NCBI RefSeq assembly: GCF_000001735.4
Contig: NC_003070.9
Span: forward strand, 28,567,971-28,631,970
Direction: 5' to 3'
DNA: 64,000 nt
From: Arabidopsis thaliana
Taxonomy: Eukaryota > Streptophyta > Magnoliopsida > Brassicales > Brassicaceae
The notes below the pieces were generated by a model. That model saw only the letters and a program-made list of their open reading frames with translations. It searched no databases and was not told where the DNA came from. The position numbers and the translations under genes were made by a program. This document shows positions 34,979-45,583 of this stretch, piece after piece (position 1 is the stretch's first letter; the number at the start of each line of letters is the position of its first letter).

Positions 34979-35905
34979 TTAATGTGTTAGGGCATTAAGC
35001 AATGAGACTCGAGTGCTAATCAAACCCCTAAACACTTTCTCACTCTCACATTCGATTTCACGGATCGAATTCTCCAATTCCATCATCCTCTTCATCAAAC
35101 TCTTTACTTCTTCGTTCTTCTTCTTGCTTAAACCAATCAAGCTTTTCTCTTCAACTTGCTTCAACTCCACGATTCCTTCGTCTAGTTTCTCCTTTTTTTC
35201 GGATCGTTTCAAAAACCCTATAAACGGCGTTGTTTTGGTGGCTCTGAGAGATAAGTAAACGCCGTTAAAGAGAGCAACGGAAACCAAAACAGTTACTTCA
35301 ATGACGTCACCTATAACTGACGCAAGCTCTGCGTCACCGTACGTTCCGTTAACGTTGTCTACGTGGCAGTGTTGGTGTTTTGTCTTCGGCTCACGGATCG
35401 ATGACGTCAGTTTCGCGATATCTCTTGCGAGAGATCGGCGAGATTTTAGGTAAGATGCGATTTTCTCGTCGTCTTTTTTACGGAGAGCGACTTGAGCGGC
35501 GGACTGGTGCTCACGGAGGCAGAGGATCGACGTACGGAAGATTCCGTAAGCGTCAACGAATCGGAGAAGATCTTCTAGAAGATTCTCGAAGAAAACAGGA
35601 CGGTTTCGTAGAGATTCTTGAGATTGTGGGAGCTGAAGTATATCAGCGAGCGTTTCTTGAACGTCCTTGAGGAGACTGAGACCGTCGGTGATCCAAGAGG
35701 TGGTGCGGCTGTGAGTTTCTCCGGCGAATGAGAACCAGGATTTGAGCTGAGAGATCTCGTGGTTAACGTGGGAGATTAAGGGATGAGACCGGCAGGGTAG
35801 ACTGATGGATCTTGTGTGATGAGAGACACGTGGCTTTGACGATGGAGATGATCGGCCGCAAGGTTTGTTAGGGAATGAGAGTGATCGTCGGAAAACTCCA
35901 ACCAT
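34979..35905 (-). CDS. AT1G76240: DUF241/BPS1-like protein, full-length form, 308 aa
   Basis: The single exon encodes the longest member of the local DUF241 cluster. I start at the ATG at 35905 (MVGVFRRSLSFPNKP) because a TATA box (TATATAAA in minus sense, 35986-35993) lies about 85 bp upstream; the open frame continues to 36124 but that ATG precedes the promoter. Order: basic Ser/Arg-rich leader (KPRVSHHTRSISLPCRSHPL), HEISQLKSWF helix, SLLKDVQETLADILQLPQSQ, LLRFVDAYGIFRT, a hydrophobic stretch near residues 205-225 (VIEVTVLVSVALFNGVYLSL), and a C-terminal coiled coil ending STRVSLLNALTH. The function is unknown. Confidence 0.9.
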   Translation of the reverse strand: MVGVFRRSLSFPNKPCGRSSPSSKPRVSHHTRSISLPCRSHPLISHVNHEISQLKSWFSFAGETHSRTTSWITDGLSLLKDVQETLADILQLPQSQESLRNRPVFFENLLEDLLRFVDAYGIFRTSILCLREHQSAAQVALRKKDDEKIASYLKSRRSLARDIAKLTSSIREPKTKHQHCHVDNVNGTYGDAELASVIGDVIEVTVLVSVALFNGVYLSLRATKTTPFIGFLKRSEKKEKLDEGIVELKQVEEKSLIGLSKKKNEEVKSLMKRMMELENSIREIECESEKVFRGLISTRVSLLNALTH

Positions 35906-38590
35906 TCTCGGCGGAGAGAGAGAGAAGAGAGAGTTGTTGTGATGGTTTGATTTTGAAATGGTGAAAGATGAGGAACAAGGAGCGTTTATATACGCAAGTT
36001 GGTGGGGTTTCGGCAATTGAAGTATGAGATGATGTGCACGTGGGAGAGTTACGCTATTTTTTGAGAATAATTGCTTTCTTATTTCCCCAACTATATTTTT
36101 ATTTAGTTCGGTTAAGATATACATTTTATACGTATCTATTTTGTTCTTCCAATTTTACACGAGCATACACCTATTTATTAGACGTTATAGTACTTTCTTG
36201 TTTCAATTTTACACGATTGTGTATACAACTGTATATTAATTAGACGTTTTGATTACATAATTTCCGACTTAAACTAGAGCCAAACTCAATGCTATGTGAC
36301 CTATGTCATGTCCCAATGTTATGTAAATAACTACATAGGTTTTTTTTTTTTGGCAAATAAATAACTACATAGATTATAAAGGTTAAAGGATCGTATATAA
36401 TAGTTTTCTAATAAAAAGTATAATAGATAGGATATAAGGTGAATAATGAGTATATTAATCAGACTTAACGAGTTAAGAGACATAACAAATGTTCCATTTC
36501 AAGCGGAGAGGGGACACACGTGGGTTGGCCACCCTAGCTAGAACTCCAATCCAAAACTCCTCACCTTTCTAAAATAAAATTCACACTCGGTAGTATCGTA
36601 TTAAATAAACATAATTGAGTCTTCTATAATTTATATTGGTATAAGGGTTTAGACGCGTTAAGCCGTTAGACAGATTTGTTTTCACATGGTTATGAACGAT
36701 CATCAACATATATACACATTGAATGATTAATACAAAGAATATAGAGTTATATATAAGTTTTAATCATATAAATTTTATACATTCGGCGAATTGGTTCGTT
36801 CAAATAAACTTTTATATCAATTAAATGTAAACTTAATATGGATAAAATTATTAAAAATTTATGATCGGCTTCAATCGAAGAAGGCGTGTAAAATCTAAAG
36901 TTATTGGCGTCCTATATTAACTCTATCAGCGACTGAAGATGAGCACATTCGGGATATCAACGGCATTTAGTGTTTAAGGTAATGAATATACACGGGACAA
37001 AACTCTAACATGTACACGTTTTTTAATCGACGATAACAACAAATCAGCTTGACCCAAGACTTTTAATATATATACATCATAGTATTTTTACAATGTACAT
37101 CTATGACTATGATAATCTATATAATAACAACAGGTCTTTCATCATATTAATAAACTGTTAGACTGAAGATTATGTGTCTAGTAATTAACAAAAGCACGAG
37201 GGGTGAGCTGGTACGTGTCAGAGAAGGGCAGCTCCAACTATGCATCAAAGGATCAACATCACGGTTTTCTTGTTCACGACACTTCATTTTTGTCCAACCA
37301 CGATCACGAAAACAAGAGATATATAATTGTATAATCTTACATAGCCCTTAAGTCGATATTTTACTTAAAACTAAGCATTAGATAATTAGGTAGTGCAAGC
37401 GTGTGGACTTTTAATACGAGTGTTTCGGCGTAGATCCACAAACATCAAGAGGGGCCTTACTTAACGCTAACAGTATTAGATTTTTGAAAGCATGTGACTT
37501 GATTTGTGGATTTAATTGCAACTGACCTGAAATGAAATGTGAGGAGCCACAGACTCTGTGATCGGATTTTAGAGATATTTCTCGATTCAAGTGTTTTAGA
37601 TCCACATGATGTTTCCAATTATTTTGATTATAAATTTTTGTGGTGAGTTTGAGTTTGATGGTCATGAATAATAATGACATGTCATTATTTGGAGATGATA
37701 CCATTAATATACTTGACTAACTGGATGTTGAGAGCTTGCCCGACAGTTTAAATTTGCTATAAAACACTAAAGACGAGCCATCGTTTTCATTTTGAAGTTC
37801 TGTTCGTTGTGTATTCATCATGGTTTAGCATGTTTCTCTACATGTATTGATGATGACTGAATTTAATTTTGATATTTTAGATATACTTTGTTTTCATTAA
37901 AGGGATAATGTTTATTGTCGTTTAAGTTTTTTTTTGTTCTTTCACACAAACTATAATTCTATGTCATTACTCAACTGAAAACTGAAAGTTTTGTGAAAAA
38001 TCTATATTGAAATATAACACTGAAGTGGTATGAGATTAGATAATTCGAAACAAAACATTTGTCGAAAATAAAAGACAGCCAGCCATGTATAATATATATC
38101 CGCATCTTTCCTCGCGTGATGTGACGAGATTCCAATTCATCTGCCAAATGTTAGATAACTTAGTTATGTATACATATCAATGTATACACATATCAATGTC
38201 TTCCAAATCCATAGGAAAAGTTTCCAGTAGTAAAACTTAAAATCGTTTGTTCCTTAAGAGTGTATCACTTTGTGGGTGCATGTAAGGATGCGTAAAAGAT
38301 GTATAAAATCTGCACTAGTGGAAAAAATCGAATCCTGTAACAGATTCAAAATTAGGAACAGATTTGCTTCTTTCACGTGGTAAATCTATATTTTGGTTTT
38401 TTTTTTTTTTTCTCAGAAAAGGAAGATCTTGGCTCAGCTCAAATCTCAATGTGCAATTATATATATCTAGTTTGCATTTGATCAAATGTAACCTGATATA
38501 TATATTTCAAACCAAACTAAAAGGCAAAAAACTAAAACAGATTGGGAAAATTTGTTAGCGAATTAAATTGGACCTAAAGCCCGATATGTT
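35906..38590. other. AT-rich intergenic region
   Basis: The left 90 bp is the core promoter of the DUF241 gene (TATATAAA at 35986-35993, minus sense). The remaining 2.6 kb has no supported gene. An imperfect inverted repeat (37434-37449 against 37498-37511) could form a hairpin. The open frames at 37411-37704 (-) and 38364-38558 (+) show no domain. The right end is the 3' flank of the next minus-strand gene. Confidence 0.45.
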
Positions 38591-40972
38591 CTAATTGGGC
38601 CGTAAGCCCAAAGTACAAATCTGTTCGGAGGCGGGAGCTTCCCATTTAACGGCCATTCCTCTCATATTTTCAAACTCTTCCACACATCTCCTCGAATCCA
38701 AACCACCGACTCGTTTCCTCGCAAGTGCGAGTTTTTCTCCAGCGGTTTCGTCAAAAATCTTCTCCCAACCTTTCTCCCATTCTCCATGTGCGTCGCACAG
38801 CTCCACCGTCTCGTTTTCCCACTCTGTCCAGCTCCACTCTTTATTCAGCTTTCCCATCACTTCTGCCACGCAAGAGCCGTTGCATGCGACCGTGCAAGGA
38901 CGGCACTTGGCACCGTTTAACGGTCCACGGCTCGATAGTGCCGCCACTGGAACTCCGTATCTATATGGAGGGAAATCGTAGGTCCGATCAGTCATGATGC
39001 AGAAAGGGAGAGGTTTGGTGACGTAAGGAACACGTTGGGTTGTGAGCTGAGCCTTGAAAGCGGACTCGGAGTTCAGATGAGTTAACCCGGCTGAATCGAG
39101 GTCGGGAATGAGGGAGAGGCGAGAGAGAGCTACCGTCGAGGTGTTGAGATCTCCGACGCCGAAACGGTCGTTGAGACCACCATAAGAGGATCCAGGTGGA
39201 ACTAGGTATTGACCCGGTATGAAGTATTCCGGGTCGAGCGGGTCAGCCCAGTAACCATCAACTCGGGTCCGGACTATCCAGTCGTATGTGAAGTTATTCT
39301 CGTTTTGGTATGCCTTTATCATCGTGATGCAACCTTCCACAAGGTTGAAGTACTGTAATAAGCCCTGTCATTGAGACCAATAAGAAAACACACATGAGAA
39401 AATAATGGATTAACAAAATAATAATAATAATATAACAGAAACAAATTACTCGATGTTAAAATGCTAGTTTTACTAGACTACTTATATTATCATGTTAAAA
39501 TCACTTTTTCAAACATGAAATGTCAAAATGTTCTAAAATGTTATGAATAATATCAACTCAATAAACGTAAATTGATACTCAACAAAAGTTTATACCAATG
39601 TATATATATATTTATAATACTTAATGCCATACTGCGCATTAACCATTTACTTGATAAAAAATACACGAAAAAGCTTACGGATTCACATCATCACCACGCC
39701 ACACATTAGCATCATCATGCCACGCATTAGCCATTTCGTAAAATTATTACCATAAATTAAAAAAATACAAGAAAAAACAGAATACCTTTTTCCATACAAA
39801 CAATATACTATGTGAATTTACAAGCTGTCAGATTAATCAAGATCTTCTTTATCAGGAAACGTGGGTCCGGATAAGGTAAGGGGTCAATTTCAGTCTCGGA
39901 CTAGTCGGCTACAAAATCTTGCGAGTTGCTAAACAATAGAAATTTCAAAGATAATCATAACTTCAATCTCAACCTAACAGTCTCATACTATTAACTATAG
40001 AACCCGAATCGAGAAAGAGGCAATAACTCATAGTATTAACAAATATAGTCAACAATTAATTGCTATCACACCCATATCTTAGAGACATCCGTTAATACCT
40101 TTAGAAGCGTCATTTTTGACCGCAATTTTGTTATAAAGTAACGAGGAAATAAAAAAGAATATCATATTGGATGGGATTGTGACAACATCAAATACCAAAC
40201 CCATCATCAAACAAAAAATCCCTTCACATGAGTAACGTACGGATCAAGAAACGGTTACACCAACCCTAAACCTCTCCAACTAAACGGAGGTCCCCGCTCC
40301 TGATCACTTTCTTATCCTTAATTATATATTCCCGAATTTTATGCACTTAAAAATTTAATGTAATACTCCAACATTTAATTAATTGAAAGTTAGTGAAAAG
40401 AATTTATAAGGTAAGGAAGTTCAAAAGAGTCGATAAATTACCTTAATGCCATTGGGCGAATTCATAGGTGTGAGGACTCGAACCATCGGCTCAGTCTCAT
40501 TGATTGGCTTAGGCTCAAAGATACGAACCCAAGCAAGTCTTGGTGCGTCCTTAAGTAACCGAAGTTTGAAAGAATTTTTGTCGAGAGGACTATTAAGAAA
40601 CAAATCAGCATTAGGATAAACCCTCAAGATCTTCTCCATAATCGACGGTCCGGTTAACTCAAACCGCCTCGCTCCTCCTACCAAACACACCGCAATCTTC
40701 GACTTAACCAACTCCTCCCTCTTCCTCCGCCGTCGATTTTCCATCTCCTCCGCTTGGATAACGTCGTTAGGGTTCGAATCTGACAATTCGACGGTGAAAT
40801 CGGTGACGGTTAGGGTATGAGTGTAGATTAGGTTACGAAGAGGGGCTAGAGTTGGAAAAGGATCAAGTGAGAGAGATGAGAAAGAGATTAAGACGAGGAG
40901 GGTGAGAGATGGGATTATGAGAAGGAGGAGAAGACGACGATCGACGTCGGAGATTCTCCTGGAAACGTACAT
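38591..40972 (-). CDS. AT1G76250: Type II membrane protein of unknown function (DUF7796-like), 434 aa
   Basis: Two exons, 40442-40972 and 38591-39364, join in frame across a 1,077-nt intron. I start at the ATG at 40972 (MYVSRRISDVDRR); the frame extends upstream only through a non-ATG codon, and a TATA-like box (minus sense, about 41069-41076) fits this start. A hydrophobic helix (residues about 14-31) follows a basic N-terminus, predicting a Golgi-type signal anchor. The lumenal part contains IAVCLVGGARRFELTGPSI, YDWIVRTRVDGYW and GLNDRFGVGDL, which resemble nucleotide-sugar glycosyltransferase patterns, plus a Cys cluster CRPCTVACNGSC. A glycosyltransferase-like role is inference. Confidence 0.85.
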
Positions 40973-42392
40973 AACGGCGGCGTAAGTGATCGTAACCCTA
41001 ATCTGTGAGAATAACCACCACCGTGGATTGTTCACACACGTTTCATTTGCCGAGAGAGAGATTTTTGTATTTATAGAGTTTTGATTTTCTTCAAAACTTT
41101 TGAAGTGATTCGGAGAGGCGCTGGTTTGTTGGAGTGGAAGGTGAAATCAACATTACGCGTGGGTTTGGTTTTCGTTTTCTCTTTTCTTCTAGAGAGAGAT
41201 ATGAAATATCTATGTAGCTCTGTATAAAACCGATGCATAATTAATTAAAATATACGTATTTGATTACGTTTTCAAAAAGGAAATGATCAATGTTACTTTT
41301 GTTTTTTTCACGTTTCTTTGTTTGCTTAGTAAATAATTTATGAATGTTTGAAATACTTTGGTGAATAGTTTTAGTGCTCGATCGTTACAGTAATCAATTC
41401 GAATAAACTCTTCACTAAATATGCTCGTTACAGTCTTCACGTTTATTGTAACTGTTAGACCCCCACTCATTGTGTATTAGGGGATGTTGACAAGTATATT
41501 GAAGAGATTGATATCTTGAAAGGCGTACGTGGACTAGTAAAGAAATGGATAGTTTGGGTTGCAAGAAAAGTTTTACTTTTTGTATTCAACAAAAGGAAAA
41601 GAAAAGTATTTTTTGTTATCCAAGATATGACTTTATGTAGTATATTCATTTGAGAGCATTGTATTAATTAGAATGTTCACATATATCAATATATAATTAT
41701 ATATAGAATTTGCTCTTCAATTGTAAAGAAGAAATGAGGTTCCAAATTTGTTATTAGTGCTCTAAACATATATTTTTATTACCTTAGAAATTAATATATA
41801 ATATTTCTTTCTTTGCTTTCCCATGACTTTTTACTGTTTTTGGTAACAAGATAATACTTTCCCTAGTATATAAGATTTTTAAAGCTTTTTTGTTGTTGTT
41901 CCCAATTAGTTTTTCTCTAGTTTCTAGTCATAATTTATATTAATTCCATAGTTTATGATTATTTAAATTATGCAGTATTTTTTATTGGTTAAATTTTTAT
42001 TAATGATAAAACATGTGATTTTAGCCAAAACATCTAATAAAATGGGACATATGGAGTACTACAATAGTGATAGATCTTTTATTTACCTGTTTATTATATA
42101 TGAATCTATTCAATTTTCATTTATTTACATGTTTATTTAAATTATTTATTTAATTTGCATCTAAAATTTGCAAAACTATTGTTGGGCCATGAGTGTCAAC
42201 TGTCAAATGTCAACCATAGAAGCAAAAATAAAACAGTTTATGATTCAGTTTGTAAAAGTGGGCTTATTTAAATGAATATTGGCCCATTAGTATCATCTTC
42301 ACGAAACCCAGCAAAATCAGAGAGCGGCAAATCGTTGAAGAGAGATCTTCTTCTTCCTGAATCCGTAACGTTAGCTCAGGCGTAAGAGCATA
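40973..42392. promoter_or_regulatory. Divergent promoter region between the type II membrane protein gene and DWA2
   Basis: On the left a TATA-like box for the minus-strand gene is at about 41069-41076. On the right, TGGGCC at 42183-42188 and its inverse GGCCCA at 42281-42286 form a pair of site II elements 110-210 bp upstream of the DWA2 start, as in many constitutively expressed plant genes. The 1.1 kb between is AT-rich, without a supported gene. Confidence 0.5.
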
Positions 42393-45028
42393 ATGCAAGG
42401 AGGATCATCGGGTATTGGTTATGGTTTGAAGTATCAGGTAGTTCACGATCTTCTTCATGCCCGATCCTTTGTCAATTTACGAGCTTTCTTAATGGTGGAA
42501 AATTTGCTGTTTTCAGGCCAGATGTATATCGGATGTTAAAGCAGATAGAGATCACACTAGCTTCCTCACTGGAACCCTAAGCTTGAAAGAAGAAAATGAG
42601 GTGATTGATTCTTAAGATCTGTTTCGTTCTATTTCTGGATCGGAAGATTCTGACTTTGTTAAATTTTAAGGTTCATTTGCTTCGTTTGTCTTCTGGTGGA
42701 TCTGAGCTGTTATGTGAGGGATTGTTCTCGCATCCTAATGAAATTTGGGACCTTGCTTCTTCCCCTTTTGATCAACGCATTTTCTCTACTGTCTTCTCCA
42801 CTGGTAATTCTCATCATCTCGAAACTTCTAATTTTGAGTTGATTTGAAGTAAAAAAAATCGGACTTTTCCGATTGAATGCATAAAGTTTCAGAAATTGAA
42901 ACTACAGTGTTGTCAGAGGAGAATTACAGTGTTGTTGTTTTCAATTTCAAGGCGACTCATATGGAGCAGCAATATGGCAGATTCCTGAGCCATATGGTCA
43001 ATCGAATTCTTCAACATTGGAATGTGTTGCTTCCCTTGATGCACATGTTGGTAAGATTAATTGGTGAGTTCATTGTTTACAGTTTCAGCAGTCTATCTAC
43101 TGGGTGTGCTTATAAGTGCGGTGGTTTAAAAAGTCTTAGAACTTGTAACTTTCTTATCTTCACTTTCATGAAGACTCTCTATACCTCTTGTGGAAACAGC
43201 GTTCTTTGGTGTCCCTCTGGAAATTCTGACAAGTTAATCAGCATGGATGAACAAAATCTTGTCTTCTGGAGTTTAGACTCTTCAAAGAAAAGTGCGGAGG
43301 TGATTGTTGCTACAACAAGAGAAAGGATAAACCCATTAAATCATTTTTGCCTCCTGTGTTTTTAGACCACCTTTGAGGTACTTTCCGCTTAATCATCTTT
43401 TTTGCTAATTATAGGTTTTATCTAAGGAGTCAGCTGGTATGCGTCATTCTTTATCTGGTGGAGCATGGAATCCACATGATGTGAATTCTGTTGCAGCAAC
43501 TTCTGAATCATCTATCCAGTTTTGGGACTTACGTACTATGAAGTATGTCATATTTGTTCCTCTCTTATGTTCGCATGAAAGTTAATATACTGTATTCCTG
43601 CATGCACAGCTAGCGTGTTTCCTCTAGTCAATAGTTTGTCATTATTAATTTTTGGGTTCCAAAATCAGATACCTTTATGTTGAGCTTGATATGTTTGCAT
43701 ATTTACAGGAAGAATAATTCAATTGAACGTGCCCATGTACGTAATGTTGACTACAATCTCAAGAGAGAACATATACTCGTAAGATTTCTCTCTCTGTATG
43801 CAAATATTTTAAATGCTTGTCAAGCAATTCCAACAAAGAATTACACAGTGCTCCAAAGTTAGAAAACAATCTGTTATATAGATTGCAAATGGGTAGGAAC
43901 AAGGAAGTAATTGTGTCATTTCTGATTTAATTTTTTCTTCATAGCAAGAACTTTTTATCTGAAAGGTAGTAGGTCCCCTATTTACAGAAATGGTATCAGA
44001 TGGTTCTATTTATGCATTGGACTGTCGATTGTGTAGGTTTCTGCGGATGATGAATCTGGTATACATCTCTGGGATCTTCGGAAGACAAAGTTTCCTGTGC
44101 AAGAGCTCCCTGGTCATACACACTGGTAATTTACCTCTAAACTCATTTTTGTGGATTATTATTTTTTCTCTTCCATGATTCTGCTTCATATGCACACAAA
44201 TCTAATGCTTTCGACCTGAAATTTTGTTTCTAGCGTGACTGTTCTTTCTGAATTTTCTTTACAGGACATGGGCTGTCAGGTGTAACCCTGAGTATGAAGA
44301 GCTAATTCTGGTACCCATTTTCTCTTACCTTTTTTCTCTTAGCACAGTCGAACGAATCTAAATTGTTATTGTGCTTGTCACTACTGACAGCTTTAAGCTG
44401 CTAGTCGATGATTCTAGAACAATTTCTGTCACTCACAATGTATATTTAAAGTGTCAGTTTCTGATAAATTAACCAAACACAGAGCGTTGGAACAGACTCA
44501 GCTGTCAACTTGTGGTTTGCTTCAGCATCTAGTGAGCATAAAACATCAGAAAGGTTAATTCTCTTTATTATCGCACACAACAATTTTTCCAACTTTGTTT
44601 TGAACTTTTATTCTAATGCCGATGCTGTGCAGCCCGGTGGAAGCATCACGTCAGCGTGTGAACCCGTTACTAAACTCTTATACTGACTACGAAGACAGTG
44701 TCTACGGTAACTCTTGGAACAAACTGAGTTTAGTTACCACAATTTCCCACTAAAACTGCATGAAGTCACTATATAATTGCTGTCACAGGCCTTGCTTGGA
44801 GCTCGCGTGAGCCTTGGATTTTTGCATCATTGTCATATGACGGTAGGGTAAGTGACTTTGCTTTTGACAACAACCTAAAGAACTATGGAGAACTAAGAAA
44901 TAGACGATTTATTACCCCAAACAATTCTAAATTCTGAAAGCAGTTTGGAGAGTTCATCTCATAATTTTGGTGTTTGCTTATGTTAGGTTGTGATCGAATC
45001 CGTCAAGCCTTTCCTGCCAAGAAGATAG
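42393..45028 (+). CDS. DWA2: WD40 protein DWA2 (EIPR1/TSSC1-like), 350 aa
   Basis: DWA2 is a substrate receptor of CUL4-DDB1 E3 ligases and a negative regulator of ABA signalling (family knowledge). Thirteen exons: 42393-42437, 42517-42600, 42671-42803, 42952-43063, 43200-43299, 43415-43542, 43709-43778, 44037-44125, 44265-44310, 44483-44553, 44633-44706, 44789-44847, 44987-45028; all join in frame. WD repeats include NEIWDLASSPFD, GKINCVLWCPSG, SIQFWDLRT and GIHLWDLRK; the last two carry the WDxR (DWD) motif used to bind DDB1. The protein ends ESVKPFLPRR. The fold also matches animal EIPR1/TSSC1, which acts in endosomal retrieval, so a trafficking role is possible. Confidence 0.95.
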
Positions 45029-45583
45029 GTCCCGATGGAAGAAGGCTTCAAAGAAAAAGCTGCATTCATATGCTATCATTTAAGACAAATTTTGAATGTT
45101 TTTATAATAATCACAACATCAAAACTATTCTTCTACAGTTCTTCAACTTTTACTCGTGTCTTTGTTCATCTCTATCTCTCAGCACAAGGCACAAAGATGT
45201 AAAACCAAACCTCGTGAAAATACTTTGGTACAAAGTCAATGAACCTGCTGCTATAATTCAGTTTATTGTAAAGAAAATATTCGGATCAAGTAATCACCGG
45301 TGTCATAATGCTACACATGCCTACTTGTTTTCCCTTTTTCTATAGCTACTTTCTCTGGTAAAGCCACAATTCCGAGTACTAAAATATGACTGAAAAAAAT
45401 TGATCTGTCCTCAGATCCTGATAAACAAAACAATGCTCTATCGCGTGGTTCTATGTACAGGAGACATTACATGCAAAATGGTGACAACAAGGCTTAGCAC
45501 CAAGGTTGGAAAACTCACTGTGAAGTGCCCAAGCAGAGGACAGATTCAGTGTAGTGATGTGAAGGTCACTGATGCGTATCTAA
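45029..45583. other. Convergent 3' flanks of DWA2 and the O-fucosyltransferase-like gene
   Basis: Only untranslated sequence is expected here. The plus-strand open frame at 45400-45627 runs into the antisense of the neighbouring last exon and has no domain. I see no additional gene. Confidence 0.5.

Noticed and set aside
35906-36124. N-terminal extension of the 34979-35905 DUF241 gene to residue count 381
   Set aside because: The TATA box at 35986-35993 lies inside this extension, so the mRNA should start after it; the domain leader begins at the ATG at 35905.
37240-37262. GGGCAGCTCCAACTATGCA, looked at as a possible microRNA
   Set aside because: It does not match a family I know and has no pairing arm nearby.
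38595-38981. Two plus-strand open frames of 128 and 90 residues
   Set aside because: Both are antisense to the last exon of the type II membrane protein gene, which has clear domains and splicing.
40973-41035. N-terminal extension of the type II membrane protein gene
   Set aside because: The extension starts at a non-ATG codon, and the ATG at 40972 gives a normal signal-anchor N-terminus.
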